Shown here: piece by piece, positions 25,662-35,294 of the stretch
Layout of the letters: the number at the start of each line of letters is the position of its first letter
How positions within the stretch are numbered: position 1 is the first letter of the stretch
NCBI RefSeq assembly: GCF_001439785.1
Contig: NZ_JYLI01000006.1
Coordinates: forward strand, 62,001 to 126,000
DNA from: Pseudomonas poae
GTDB taxonomy: Bacteria > Pseudomonadota > Gammaproteobacteria > Pseudomonadales > Pseudomonadaceae
Length of the DNA stretch: 64,000 nt
Direction: 5' to 3'
Translations under genes and position numbers: made by a program
Notes under the pieces: generated by a model
Databases searched by the model: none
What the model was told of the DNA's origin: nothing
The model's input: only the letters and a program-made list of their open reading frames with translations

Positions 25662-27299
25662 ATGACAGACAACAAGAACACGCCCGAACTCATCTCCGGT
25701 GCAGAAAGCCTGCGGGTATTTGAAGGCCTCAACCGCGGCATGTCGCGCCGCAACGCCCTGCAGATGCTTGGCGTCGCCGGTGTCGCGGCGGCGGGCGCGG
25801 GCAGCCTGTTCGGCGCTGCCGGCAAGCTGTGGGCCGATGACGCGCCGGTGGCCGGCAAGGGCAAGCCTGGCGGTAAAATTCGCGTGGCCAGCGTGGCCAG
25901 CTCCACCGCTGACACCCTCGACCCGGCCAAGGGCGGCCTGTCTACCGACTACGTGCGCCAGTACATGTTCTACAACGGCCTGACCCGTTTCGACGTGCAC
26001 ATGGTGCCGCAACTGGAACTGGCCGAACGCATCGACAATACCGACGCCACGCTGTGGACCATCACCCTGCGCAAGGAGGTCACCTTCCACAACGGCAAGC
26101 CGCTCACCGCCGCCGATGTGGTGTATTCCCTGAATCGGCACAAGGACCCGGCAATCGGCTCCAAAGTCATGGCGCTGGTGGCGCAGTTCGAGGAGATCAA
26201 AGCCAGCGGTCCGAACGAGGTGCAGATTCGCCTCGGCGCGCCGAATGCCGAGCTGCCCTCGATCCTTGCCGTGTCGCACTTGCTGATCGTGCCTGAAGGC
26301 ACCACCGACTTCAGCCAGGGCATCGGCACCGGGCCGTTCAAGGTCAAGGAATTCAAACCGGGCGTGCGTTCGGTGGCCGTGCGCAACCCCAACTACTGGA
26401 AACCCGGCCTGCCATACCTGGACGAGATCGAAGTCATCGCCATCAGCGACGAGCCGTCGCGGGTCAATGCGTTGCTGTCGGGCGATGTGCACGCGATCAA
26501 CCAGGTCGACCCGCGCTCCACTACGCGGATCAAGGCCAGCGCTGGCCATCAATACGTCGATTCGCCCTCGGGCAACTACACCAACCTGATCATCCGCCAG
26601 GACCAGATGCCGGGCAAAAGCCCGGAGTTCACCCAGGCCATGAAATGCCTGCTGGACCGTGAACAGGTCAAGTCCGCAGTGTTCCGCGGGTTTGCCGTGG
26701 TGGGTAACGATCACCCGATTGCGCCCGGTTCGCGTTACTACAACGCCGACCTGCCGCAGACCGTGTACGACCCGGAGAAGGCGCGCTTCCTGCTGAAAAA
26801 GGCCGGCATGGAAAGCATCACCATGCCGCTCGCCGCTTCGCCCGCCGCGACCTCCTCGGTGGACATCGCCGTGCTGTTGCAGCAATCGGCGAAACAGGCC
26901 GGCCTCAAGCTCGACGTCAACCGCCTGCCCAGCGACGGCTACTGGTCCAACCACTGGATGAAGCACCCGTTGAGCTTCGGCAACATCAACCCACGGCCGA
27001 ATGCCGACGTGATGTTCTCGCAGTTCTTCCAGTCCAAGGCGCCGTGGAACGAGTCCGGCTGGCAGAACGAGCAGTTCGATCAGTTACTGTTGCTGGCGCG
27101 CGCCGAAACCGACGAGGCCAAGCGCGGCAAGATGTACGCCGACATGCAGACCCTGGTGCATGACCATTGCGGTATCGGCGTGCCGGTGTTCATCAGCAAC
27201 ATCGATGGTGTCGACCAGCGCCTGAAGGGGTACAGCACTCACCCGCTGGGCGGCTTCATGGGTTACATGTTCGCCGAGCAGGTGTGGTTGGACGCGTGA
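25662..27299 (+). CDS. ABC transporter substrate-binding protein, peptide/opine family 5
   Basis: A 545-residue periplasmic binding protein of the DppA/OppA type (SBP_bac_5). MSRRNALQMLGVAGVAAAGAG near residues 27-47 is a twin-arginine signal, unusual but seen in this family. The mature part contains DTLDPAKGG, TLRKEVTFHNGKPLTAADVVYS and GTGPFKVKEFKPG. The ATG at 25662 was chosen because the 14 preceding codons have no ribosome-binding site. It heads the transporter block (binding protein, two permeases, fused ATPase). Ligand unknown; a modified amino acid, opine or short peptide is likely. Confidence 0.9.
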   Translation: MTDNKNTPELISGAESLRVFEGLNRGMSRRNALQMLGVAGVAAAGAGSLFGAAGKLWADDAPVAGKGKPGGKIRVASVASSTADTLDPAKGGLSTDYVRQYMFYNGLTRFDVHMVPQLELAERIDNTDATLWTITLRKEVTFHNGKPLTAADVVYSLNRHKDPAIGSKVMALVAQFEEIKASGPNEVQIRLGAPNAELPSILAVSHLLIVPEGTTDFSQGIGTGPFKVKEFKPGVRSVAVRNPNYWKPGLPYLDEIEVIAISDEPSRVNALLSGDVHAINQVDPRSTTRIKASAGHQYVDSPSGNYTNLIIRQDQMPGKSPEFTQAMKCLLDREQVKSAVFRGFAVVGNDHPIAPGSRYYNADLPQTVYDPEKARFLLKKAGMESITMPLAASPAATSSVDIAVLLQQSAKQAGLKLDVNRLPSDGYWSNHWMKHPLSFGNINPRPNADVMFSQFFQSKAPWNESGWQNEQFDQLLLLARAETDEAKRGKMYADMQTLVHDHCGIGVPVFISNIDGVDQRLKGYSTHPLGGFMGYMFAEQVWLDA

Positions 27300-27312
27300 T
27301 GGGGGCTTTGCG

Positions 27313-28269
27313 ATGAACAGCACTACACTGTGGTTGATCGGCCGGCGCCTGGGCGCTGCCGTCGTGACCTTGTTGATCGTGTCCATGGTCGTGTTCGCGA
27401 TCACGGCAGTCCTGCCGGGTGATGCGGCGCAACAGGCCCTCGGCCAGTTCGCCACGCCTGAACAGGTGGCGGCACTGCGCCTGAAACTGGGGTTGGACCA
27501 GCCCGGTGTATTGCGCTACCTGCACTGGTTGATGAGCCTGCTCACCGGCGATCTGGGTATGTCGGTGTCCAGCGCAATGCCGGTGAGTGAATTGATGGGC
27601 GGGCGGGTACCCAACACCCTGATGCTGGCGGCCACTACGGCGCTGGTTTCGGTGCCGGTGGCCCTGTTGCTCGGCATCGGTTCGGCGATGGCCCGAGGCG
27701 GGCGCATCGACAACATTCTGAGCTTTGTCACCCTGGCCATGGTCGCGGTGCCGGAGTTTCTGGTGGCGACCCTGGCGGTGCTGATCTTCGCGGTGAACCT
27801 GGGGTGGCTGTCGTCGCTGTCCTACGCCAGCGATATCAGCTCGCCGTGGGAGTTCATGCGCACCTATGCCTTGCCGGTGATGACGCTGTGCTGCGTGATC
27901 GTCGCGCAAATGGCGCGCATGACCCGCGCGGCGGTGATCGACCAGCTCGATAGCCCCTACGTGGAAATGGCGCGGCTCAAAGGCGTCGGCCCGATCCGCA
28001 TCGTGCTGCGCCATGCCTTGCCCAATGCGATCGGCCCGATTGCCAATGCCATCGCCCTGAGCCTGTCGTACCTGCTGGGCGGCGTGGTGATCGTCGAAAC
28101 CATCTTCAACTACCCGGGCATTGCCAGCCTGATGGTCGATGCGGTGACCAACCGCGACATGGCGCTAGTGCAAGCCTGCACCATGCTGTTCTGCACCGCT
28201 TACCTGAGTCTGGTGCTGATCGCCGACCTCTGCGCAATCCTCTCCAACCCGAGGCTGAGAAACCAATGA
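27313..28269 (+). CDS. ABC transporter permease (DppB family)
   Basis: A 318-residue inner-membrane permease with about six hydrophobic helices. The first is at the N-terminus (VVTLLIVSMVVFAITAVLPGD). The EAA loop is in PYVEMARLKGVGPIRIVLRHALPNA, followed by GPIANAIALSLSYLLGGVVIVE, typical of DppB/OppB proteins. It starts 13 bases after the binding-protein gene and overlaps the second permease gene by four bases. Confidence 0.92.
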   Translation: MNSTTLWLIGRRLGAAVVTLLIVSMVVFAITAVLPGDAAQQALGQFATPEQVAALRLKLGLDQPGVLRYLHWLMSLLTGDLGMSVSSAMPVSELMGGRVPNTLMLAATTALVSVPVALLLGIGSAMARGGRIDNILSFVTLAMVAVPEFLVATLAVLIFAVNLGWLSSLSYASDISSPWEFMRTYALPVMTLCCVIVAQMARMTRAAVIDQLDSPYVEMARLKGVGPIRIVLRHALPNAIGPIANAIALSLSYLLGGVVIVETIFNYPGIASLMVDAVTNRDMALVQACTMLFCTAYLSLVLIADLCAILSNPRLRNQ

Positions 28270-29141
28270 ACACGCTCATTGCGAAGTCCAAGCCTGCATC
28301 CTCTGCCCTGGCACTGGCCAAAGTCTCCAACGGCCCGTCCTGGCTGGGGCTGGCCGGTGCGCTGATTTGCGTCGCCTGGCTGCTGTTGGCGCTGGTGGGC
28401 CCCTGGCTGGCGCCGCACCCGGTGGGTGAAGTGGTGTCCGATAACGTCTTCGACGGCTTCAGCCTGGCGCACCCGTTTGGCACTGATTACCTGGGTCGCG
28501 ACATGCTCAGCCGGGTCATGGTCGGCGCACGTTTCACCGTCGGCCTGGCGCTGGTGGCAGCCGTACTCGCCAGCACCCTGGGCACGCTGTGTGCGCTGGT
28601 GTCGGTGGTGTCACCCAAGTGGCTGGACGAAATCATCAGCCGCATCATGGACGCCTTCATTTCCATCCCGAGCAAAATGCTCGCGCTGATCATGGTGTCG
28701 GCTTTTGGCTCGTCGGTGACCCTGCTGATCTGCACGGCGGTCATCAGCTACATCCCCGGATCGTTCCGCGTGGCCCGCAGCATGGCGGTGAACATCGAGG
28801 CGCTGGAATACGTGCAGGTCGCCCGCACCCGTGGCGAGCGCCGTTTGTACGTGGCGTGCCGGGAAATCCTGCCGAACATCCTCAACCCGGTGCTCACCGA
28901 CCTCGGCTTGCGGTTCGGTTACATCGTACTGTTGCTGGCCGGCATGAGTTTTCTCGGCCTCGGCGTGCAGCCACCCGACGCCGACCTCGGCTCGCTGGTG
29001 CGCGAAAACATCGGCGGCCTCAGCCAGGGCGCGCTGGCTATCGTTATTCCGGCGTTGGCCATCGGCACCCTGACCATCGGCGTGAATCTGTTGATCGACT
29101 ACCTGTCTTCCAGACGTAGCCGACGCACCGGAGGCCATTGA
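28266..29141 (+). CDS. ABC transporter permease (DppC family)
   Basis: A 291-residue inner-membrane permease. The N-terminal helix (LAGALICVAWLLLALVGPWLA) precedes HPFGTDYLGRDMLSRVMVGAR, the DppC/OppC hallmark. The EAA loop is in EYVQVARTRGERRLYVACREILPN. It overlaps the first permease by four bases (ATGA) and is followed after one base by the ATPase gene. Confidence 0.93.
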   Translation: MNTLIAKSKPASSALALAKVSNGPSWLGLAGALICVAWLLLALVGPWLAPHPVGEVVSDNVFDGFSLAHPFGTDYLGRDMLSRVMVGARFTVGLALVAAVLASTLGTLCALVSVVSPKWLDEIISRIMDAFISIPSKMLALIMVSAFGSSVTLLICTAVISYIPGSFRVARSMAVNIEALEYVQVARTRGERRLYVACREILPNILNPVLTDLGLRFGYIVLLLAGMSFLGLGVQPPDADLGSLVRENIGGLSQGALAIVIPALAIGTLTIGVNLLIDYLSSRRSRRTGGH

Positions 29142-29142
29142 A

Positions 29143-30984
29143 ATGACTGAATTGATTCGTGTCGAAGACTTGCGCGTGGTCGCCTGTGGCGAACGCGGCG
29201 AGGTGGAAATCGTCAAGGGCGTGAGCTTTGCGCTCGAACAAGGCCAGGTGCTGGCGCTGATCGGCGAGTCCGGTTCCGGCAAGACCACCATCGCCCTGGC
29301 GCTGTTGGGCTATGCGCGCAGTGGTTGCCGGTTGTCCGGCGGCGTGGTGCGCGTGGGCGAGCACGACATGCTGGCGGCGAGCGAAAGCCAGTTGCAGAAA
29401 CTGCGCGGCAACCGCGTGTCCTATATCGCGCAAAGTGCCGCCGCTGCGTTCAACCCGGCGAAAAAACTCATCGACCAGGTGGTGGAGGGAGCCTTGATCC
29501 ATGGCCTGGGCAGCCGCGTCGAGCTGGAGGCCAAGGCGGTCGACCTGTTCCGCGACCTGTCATTGCCAGACCCGGAAACCATCGGCCAACGTTACCCGCA
29601 CCAAGTGTCGGGCGGGCAGTTGCAGCGGGTAATGGCGGCCATGGCGCTGATCAGCGACCCGTTGCTGGTGGTGCTCGACGAACCCACCACGGCGCTGGAC
29701 GTGACCACCCAGATCGACGTGCTGCGCGCGTTCAAGCGTGTGGTGCGCGAGCGCGGCGCCACGGCGGTGTACGTGTCTCACGACCTGGCGGTGGTGGCGC
29801 AGATGGCCGACCGCATCGTGGTGCTCAATGACGGACAGATCCTTGAACAAAGCGACACTGCGCCGCTGCTGTTGGCACCGACCCATGACTATACGCGCAG
29901 CCTGCTTGCGGCCGCGCGACCCGACGCGACGATTCGCCCGCCCAGCGGCATTGCTGAAGACGCACCGCTGCTGACCATCAGCGGTCTGACCGCCGGCTAC
30001 GGCAACAAGAACGCCCAGGGCATGCCGCTGATCCGTGTGCTCGAAGGCATTGACCTGACCGTACGCCGTGGCCAGGCGATCGGCGTGATCGGCGAGTCCG
30101 GCTCGGGCAAATCCACCCTGGCGCGGGTGGTCGCGGGCCTGCTGACGCCGGCTCTGGGCGGCCTCACGTTCGACGGTCAGCCCCTCGGCGGCCGCTTGTC
30201 CGAGCGCACGCCGGAGCAGTTTCGACGCATTCAGATGGTGTTCCAGAACGCCGACACCGCGCTCAACCCGATGCACAGCGTCGGCGCCATCATCGGTCGC
30301 CCGCTGAAAATGTATTTCGGCCTCAAGGGCGCGGCGTTGCGCGAGCGCACCCATGAACTGCTCGATCTGGTGCGCCTGCCGCACGCCCTGGCCGAGCGGC
30401 GCCCCAGCGAGTTGTCCGGTGGGCAGAAGCAGCGGGTCAACCTGGCCCGGGCGCTGGCCGCCAAACCGGACCTTATCCTTTGCGATGAAGTGACCTCGGC
30501 CCTGGACACCGTGGTCGGCGCGGCGATTCTTGAGCTGCTGCGCGACCTGCGCCAGCAACTGGGCGTGTCCTACCTGTTTATCAGCCACGACATCTCCACC
30601 GTGCGCGCGCTGTGTGACGACATCGTGGTGATGTACAGCGGCCACAAGGTGCAGGCCGGCAGCCGCGAGTCGTTTGCCGCGCCGCCGTTCCATCCCTACA
30701 CCGACCTGCTGATTCATTCGGTGCCTGAGTTGCGCCAGGGCTGGCTGGAAACTTGCGGCGCCACCAGCGGCACCTTGCCGCCGGTGGGCGCGCGGGTCGC
30801 CGTGCCGGAGCTGTGCACCTTTCTCAACCGTTGCCCGGTGCGTATCGATGGCGTATGTAATCGCGTCGCCCCCAGCCGCCACTCCCTGGACAATGGCAGT
30901 GAAATGCTCTGCCACCATGACGGCGCCCAATTGATCAAGACCCAGCGTGGCCTCGTCGTGGAAACCAGCGGAGCCTACGCATGA
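29143..30984 (+). CDS. Fused dual-ATPase ABC transporter subunit (DppD-DppF type)
   Basis: A 613-residue cytoplasmic protein joining two ATP-binding cassettes. The first (about 1-255) has Walker [10 protein letters not shown], signature VSGGQLQR and Walker [14 protein letters not shown]. The second (about 280-540) has [17 protein letters not shown] and [12 protein letters not shown]. The C-terminal tail contains [15 protein letters not shown], the cysteine-containing oligopeptide-transporter domain. It powers the importer encoded directly upstream, so one gene replaces the usual DppD and DppF. Confidence 0.93.
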   Translation: MTELIRVEDLRVVACGERGEVEIVKGVSFALEQGQVLALIGESGSGKTTIALALLGYARSGCRLSGGVVRVGEHDMLAASESQLQKLRGNRVSYIAQSAAAAFNPAKKLIDQVVEGALIHGLGSRVELEAKAVDLFRDLSLPDPETIGQRYPHQVSGGQLQRVMAAMALISDPLLVVLDEPTTALDVTTQIDVLRAFKRVVRERGATAVYVSHDLAVVAQMADRIVVLNDGQILEQSDTAPLLLAPTHDYTRSLLAAARPDATIRPPSGIAEDAPLLTISGLTAGYGNKNAQGMPLIRVLEGIDLTVRRGQAIGVIGESGSGKSTLARVVAGLLTPALGGLTFDGQPLGGRLSERTPEQFRRIQMVFQNADTALNPMHSVGAIIGRPLKMYFGLKGAALRERTHELLDLVRLPHALAERRPSELSGGQKQRVNLARALAAKPDLILCDEVTSALDTVVGAAILELLRDLRQQLGVSYLFISHDISTVRALCDDIVVMYSGHKVQAGSRESFAAPPFHPYTDLLIHSVPELRQGWLETCGATSGTLPPVGARVAVPELCTFLNRCPVRIDGVCNRVAPSRHSLDNGSEMLCHHDGAQLIKTQRGLVVETSGAYA

Positions 30985-31018
30985 GCCGATATTTTGCCCT
31001 GCAACGGAGCCAGTCCTT

Positions 31019-32176
31019 ATGAAACCGCGCGTACTGGAGATCCTGAAAAAACTGATGGCGTTTGACACCGTGTCGTCCGAGTCGAACATGGCTTTGATCG
31101 AGTACGTGCGCGACCTGCTGCTGACCCAGGGCATCGAGTCGCTGATCGTCAAGGATGCGAGCGGCAAGAAGGCCAACCTGTTCGCCAGCACCGGGCCTGA
31201 GGTGCGGCCCGGCGTGCTGCTGTCCGGGCACACCGATGTGGTGCCGGCGGCGGGGCAGGCCTGGACCTTCCCGCCGTTCGCCGCCACCGTGCAGGACGGG
31301 CGCATCTACGGGCGTGGCAGTTGCGATATGAAGGGCTTTATCGCGCTGGCCATCGACGCCATGCTCGATGCCGCCCATCACACCTTGAACCGCCCGTTGC
31401 AACTGGCCTTGTCCCATGACGAAGAGATTGGCTGCGTCGGCGTGCGACGCCTGCTCGATGTGCTGCACCTGGCGCCGATGCGTCCGTTTCTGTGCGTGGT
31501 CGGCGAGCCGACCAACATGCAGTTCGTACTTGGCCACAAGGGCAAGGGCTCCTACCGCACCTATTGCCGGGGCCTGGAGGCGCACTCGTCGCTGGCGCCG
31601 CGCTCGGTCAACGCCATTCATGTCGCCTGCGACTTTATCGCCGCGCTGCGCGAGAGCCAGCAGCAGTTGCAGCGCCATGGCGCCCAGGACAGCGATTACG
31701 ACGTGCCCTACAGCACCGTGCATGTCGGGCAGATTGTCGGCGGCAAGGCGCTGAACATCGTGCCTAACCTGTGCACCCTGGATTTCGAGGTGCGCAACCT
31801 GCCGGCCGACAACCTGGACCAGTTTCTGGAACAACTGCGCGAGCGCGCCGAAGTGATTGTGCAGGAGGCGAAAAAACTCTCCAGCGTGGCCGCTATCGAG
31901 ATCGAAACCGTCAACACCTATCCCGGCCTCGATACGCACCCCAGCGTTGAAGCGGTGCGTTTTCTCAAGCAGTTCGCCGCGCCTGATACCGGCACGGCCA
32001 AGGTCTCGTTCGGCACCGAAGGCGGGCTGTTCAAGCAGCGCCTGGACGTGCCGGTGGTGGTGTGCGGGCCGGGTTCCATCGAGCAGGCGCACAAGCCCGA
32101 CGAGTTTATCGAGATCAGTCAGATGGACGCTGGCGAGGCATTCCTGCACGGCCTGCTCGGCTCTTTGAAGGCCTAG
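31019..32176 (+). CDS. M20 family metallo-deacylase, acetylornithine deacetylase-like
   Basis: A 385-residue zinc hydrolase of the ArgE/DapE group. Metal-ligand motifs: LSGHTDVVPA, GRGSCDMKGF, the catalytic DEEIGCVG, GEPTNMQF and the C-terminal CGPGSIEQAHKPDE. It removes an N-acyl group from an amino acid or amine. Located 34 bases after the ABC ATPase and in the same operon, it probably deacylates the imported compound and is not the arginine-biosynthesis enzyme. The start at 31019 is preferred over a longer frame that overlaps the upstream gene. Confidence 0.87.
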   Translation: MKPRVLEILKKLMAFDTVSSESNMALIEYVRDLLLTQGIESLIVKDASGKKANLFASTGPEVRPGVLLSGHTDVVPAAGQAWTFPPFAATVQDGRIYGRGSCDMKGFIALAIDAMLDAAHHTLNRPLQLALSHDEEIGCVGVRRLLDVLHLAPMRPFLCVVGEPTNMQFVLGHKGKGSYRTYCRGLEAHSSLAPRSVNAIHVACDFIAALRESQQQLQRHGAQDSDYDVPYSTVHVGQIVGGKALNIVPNLCTLDFEVRNLPADNLDQFLEQLRERAEVIVQEAKKLSSVAAIEIETVNTYPGLDTHPSVEAVRFLKQFAAPDTGTAKVSFGTEGGLFKQRLDVPVVVCGPGSIEQAHKPDEFIEISQMDAGEAFLHGLLGSLKA

Positions 32177-32293
32177 CAGAGCCTGCCGTTGCGCGCGTAA
32201 TTTCAGCACGCCACGCTGCCCACGCGACGCTTTCGGCATCCTCGTCCGCGGCACCTCCCTAGACTGGAGCGTGTCTCGGATCAGGACTCGACC

Positions 32294-33754
32294 ATGCTGA
32301 CTACTCGCTTGCAAGACCCCAGCCTTCTGGCTGAACTCGCCTACGTTGACGGCCAGTGGATCGCCGCCGCCAGCGGCGCCACCCTGGACATCCTCGACCC
32401 CGCCAATGGCGAGGTGCTCGCACGGGTGCCAGCCATGGACGCGGTGGACACCCGCCGCGCCATCGACGCCGCCGAGCGTGCCTGGCCTGCCTGGCGTGCA
32501 CGCCCGGCCGCCGAACGCGCAGCACTGCTGGAGCGTTGGTATCAGGCCATGCTCGATAACCTCGAGGACCTGGCGCTGATCATGACCTGCGAGCAGGGCA
32601 AGCCGCTCAATGAAGCCCGTGGCGAGATTCGCTACGGCGCAGGCTTCGTCAAATGGTTCGCCGAAGAAGCGCGCCGGGTGTACGGCGAAACCATGCCGGC
32701 CCCCAGTGGCGACCGACGTCTGCTGACGTTGAAGCAGCCGGTGGGCGTGTGCGCCGCCATCACCCCGTGGAATTTCCCCAACGCGATGATCACCCGCAAA
32801 TGCGCGCCGGCATTGGCCGCCGGTTGCCCGATCATCGTCAAGCCGTCCGACCTCACACCGCTGTCGGCCCTGGCCCTGGCGGTGCTGGCTGAGCGTGTCG
32901 GCATTCCGGCCGGTGTCTTCAATGTGATCACCGGGCTACCCGCCGGCATCGGCGCCGAGCTGACCGGCAACCCGGTGGTGCGCAAGATTTCCTTCACTGG
33001 CTCCACTGCCGTCGGCCGCCTGCTGATGCGCCAGAGTGCCGAGCACATCAAGCGCCTGAGCCTGGAACTGGGCGGCAATGCGCCGTTCGTGGTGTTTGAC
33101 GACGCCGACCTTGAGCAGGCGGTGGCCGGGGTGATGATCAGCAAGTTTCGCAATGCCGGGCAAACCTGCGTGTGCGCCAACCGCATCCTGGTGCAGGCCG
33201 GCATCTATGAGCGCTTCGCCGCGCGGCTGGTGGAGGAAGTGGGCAAGCTCCAGGTGGGCAATGGGCGGGAGGAGGGTGTGACCATCGGCCCGCTGATCAA
33301 CCCTGCGGCGGTGGCCAAGGTGACGCGGCATATCGAGGATGCCCTGAGCCAGGGCGCGACCTTGCTGTGCGGCGCCGTTCCCGCTGGCGACAGTCCGTTC
33401 GTGCAGCCCACGGTACTGGGCGGTGCCCACGCCGGGATGCTGCTGGCTAATGAGGAAACCTTTGGGCCGGTAGCGCCACTGATGCGCTTTACTGACGAAG
33501 CTGAGGCGCTTGCGCTGGCCAACGCCACGCCTTACGGGTTGGGCGCCTATTATTTCACTCAGAACCTGGCGCGCTCATGGCGCTTTGGTGAGGCGCTGGA
33601 GTTTGGCATGGTCGGGCTCAATACCGGGATCATCTCGATGGAGGTCGCGCCGTTTGGCGGCATCAAGCAGTCGGGGCTGGGGCGTGAGGGGAGCAAGTAC
33701 GGGCTGGATGAGTATCTTGAGGTTAAGGCGTTTCATATTGGGGGGCTGGGGTGA
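32294..33754 (+). CDS. NAD(P)-dependent succinate-semialdehyde dehydrogenase-like enzyme
   Basis: A 486-residue aldehyde dehydrogenase of the GabD group. Motifs: TPWNFPNAMITRK, FTGSTAVGRLL, catalytic Glu in LSLELGGNAPF, catalytic Cys in RNAGQTCVCANR (with the second Cys of GabD-type enzymes), and APFGGIKQSGLGREGSKYG. Expected reaction: succinate semialdehyde or a similar semialdehyde to the acid. The gap of 117 bases after the deacylase gene allows its own promoter. A GabT-like transaminase lies nearby at 35295, so together they could drain a GABA-like intermediate into the TCA cycle. Confidence 0.88.
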   Translation: MLTTRLQDPSLLAELAYVDGQWIAAASGATLDILDPANGEVLARVPAMDAVDTRRAIDAAERAWPAWRARPAAERAALLERWYQAMLDNLEDLALIMTCEQGKPLNEARGEIRYGAGFVKWFAEEARRVYGETMPAPSGDRRLLTLKQPVGVCAAITPWNFPNAMITRKCAPALAAGCPIIVKPSDLTPLSALALAVLAERVGIPAGVFNVITGLPAGIGAELTGNPVVRKISFTGSTAVGRLLMRQSAEHIKRLSLELGGNAPFVVFDDADLEQAVAGVMISKFRNAGQTCVCANRILVQAGIYERFAARLVEEVGKLQVGNGREEGVTIGPLINPAAVAKVTRHIEDALSQGATLLCGAVPAGDSPFVQPTVLGGAHAGMLLANEETFGPVAPLMRFTDEAEALALANATPYGLGAYYFTQNLARSWRFGEALEFGMVGLNTGIISMEVAPFGGIKQSGLGREGSKYGLDEYLEVKAFHIGGLG

Positions 33755-33994
33755 CAGCTTTTTAGCGGAGTGTGTCCGTTATGGGTAACGGCTACGTATG
33801 GTTCCGCCCTTACGGCGGGTCACTTTGGAAAAGCCGGAATGCCGGCCCAGCCCAAAGTAACCAAAGGGCTCTTGCCCCACCACTCGGCACCTCGCTTAGG
33901 CTCGGTGCCGTGGTTGACGGGGCGCCTGAGATCAAAATCAAAAGCAAAGCAGATCAAAAGCAGTGTGATATCCAACAGACAAATGGAGATCAAC
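33755..33994 (+). repeat. Dispersed structured repeat, copy 2 of 3
   Basis: Segments GGTTCCGCCCTTACGGCGGGTCACTTT, CACCACTCGGCACCTCGC, GTGGTTGACGGGGCGC and GATCAAAATCAAAAGCAAAGC occur in the same order as in 40078-40423, but the central cloverleaf part is missing. It is joined at its right end to a REP doublet, as in the other copies. Confidence 0.78.
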
Positions 33995-34082
33995 TGTGGG
34001 AGGGGGCTTGCTCCCGATAGCAGTGGGTCAGCTACCAATAAGCTGACTGACACTCAGCCATCGGGAGCAAGCCCCCTCCGAC
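33995..34082. repeat. REP doublet (GGGGGCTTGCTCCCGAT type)
   Basis: TGTGGGAGGGGGCTTGCTCC at the left and its inverted partner ATCGGGAGCAAGCCCCCTCC at the right enclose about 45 bases, which include a smaller inverted pair (GTCAGCT...AGCTGAC). At 34095-34165 an inverted partial copy of the structured repeat follows (GCGAGGCACCGAGTG, GGGCAAGAGCCC), so the 33755-34174 gap is entirely repeat-derived. Confidence 0.8.
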
Positions 34083-34174
34083 ATTTTGTTCAGCGGTCGG
34101 CTCCAAAGCCGGAGTGAGGGCATGCCGCGCCTGGGCGAGGCACCGAGTGTTGGGCAAGAGCCCAATACACCCAA

Positions 34175-35101
34175 TCAATACCCCTTCCCCCGATCCACCT
34201 CCCCAACCATCCGCTCCCCCCGCTCAAACCTGCGAATATTCCCCAACAACACCTCAAACGCAGTATCCGGCTGAGTCATCGCGGCGATATGCGGCGTCAT
34301 CAAAATCTGCGGATGCCCCCAAAACGGATGTTCCGCCGGCGCCGGCTCCTGCTGCAGCACATCCAGCACTGCGCCGCTGAGTTGCCCGCTGGAAAGCGCT
34401 TCCAGCAGGTCCCCCTCCACCAGGTGCCCGCCGCGCCCCATGTTGATCAGCCCCGCGCCCTGCGGCAACTGCTCAAACAAGCGGCTGTTGAGAATGCCCT
34501 GGGTCTGCTCGGTCAACGGCAACACGCACAGCAGAATGTCGCACTGGCCGAGAAACGCCGGCAGTTGTGCTTCACCCGCATAACACGTAACCCCCGGCAG
34601 TTGATGCACGCTGCGTGCCCAACCCGACAAGGCAAACCCCAGCGGCGCGAGGGTCGCGAGGATCTGCTGCGCCTGCGCGCCCAGGCCCATCACGCCGACG
34701 CGGCGGTTGGCCGCCGGTTGCAACCGGTGCGCCTGCCAGCAGCGCGCCGTCTGTTGCTGGCGGTAGCGCAGCATGTCGCGGTGCAGGCTGAGCACGGCCC
34801 AGGTGGCGTATTCGCACATGCCCTGGGTGATGCCGGGATCGAGCAGGCGCACCACCGGCAAGTCGGCGGGCAAGCGTGCCAGGTCCAATTGGTCGACCCC
34901 GGCCGATACGGCAAACAGCACCTTCAGGTTGGGCAGCAATTGTTCAATATCGTCCGGCGCCAGCCAGGCGGCGAGGTATTCGATTTCGCTGGGGTCGCCG
35001 ATGTCCGGCCAGGCGCGCCATTCGATGTCCGGCGCGTGTTCGGCGAACAAGGCCTGCCAGCGTTCGCCGCGCACGGGGTCGGATTTGTAGAGCAGGGCCA
35101 T
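34175..35101 (-). CDS. Glyoxylate/hydroxypyruvate reductase A-like 2-hydroxyacid dehydrogenase
   Basis: A 308-residue D-isomer-specific 2-hydroxyacid dehydrogenase of the GhrA type, which reduces glyoxylate or hydroxypyruvate with NADPH. Motifs: VSAGVDQLDL, dinucleotide-binding VGVMGLGAQAQQIL, the catalytic Arg in INMGRGGHLVEGDLL, and the Glu-His pair in QQEPAPAEHPFWGHPQILMTPH. The start MALLYKSDPVRG was chosen for the GGAG six bases upstream; two earlier in-frame ATGs exist. Divergent from the GabT-like gene. Confidence 0.87.
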   Translation of the reverse strand: MALLYKSDPVRGERWQALFAEHAPDIEWRAWPDIGDPSEIEYLAAWLAPDDIEQLLPNLKVLFAVSAGVDQLDLARLPADLPVVRLLDPGITQGMCEYATWAVLSLHRDMLRYRQQQTARCWQAHRLQPAANRRVGVMGLGAQAQQILATLAPLGFALSGWARSVHQLPGVTCYAGEAQLPAFLGQCDILLCVLPLTEQTQGILNSRLFEQLPQGAGLINMGRGGHLVEGDLLEALSSGQLSGAVLDVLQQEPAPAEHPFWGHPQILMTPHIAAMTQPDTAFEVLLGNIRRFERGERMVGEVDRGKGY

Positions 35102-35294
35102 GGGCATCTCCGCAGGGCTGAAAGTAGCCATCATCATCGCGCAATGCCGGCGCAGGATCTGTTGAAACGCAGTGGAAAAACAGTCGATCCGAATTTCTCA
35201 CGGGGCAAGTTCGGTGCAGTTCGTTTTTGCCAAGCCGTAATCTGAATGTCATCGCAACCACCTTTCGGTTGCCGGGCTCACCTTGGGAAATGCC

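Noticed and set aside
29560..31305. Long minus-strand frame opposite the ABC ATPase gene
   Set aside because: Shadow frame of codon-biased sequence; the plus-strand protein has both Walker A, signature and Walker B sets.
31019..32176. Calling the M20 enzyme argE of arginine biosynthesis
   Set aside because: It lies in an importer and oxidase operon with no arg genes; pseudomonads usually make ornithine by the cyclic ArgJ route.
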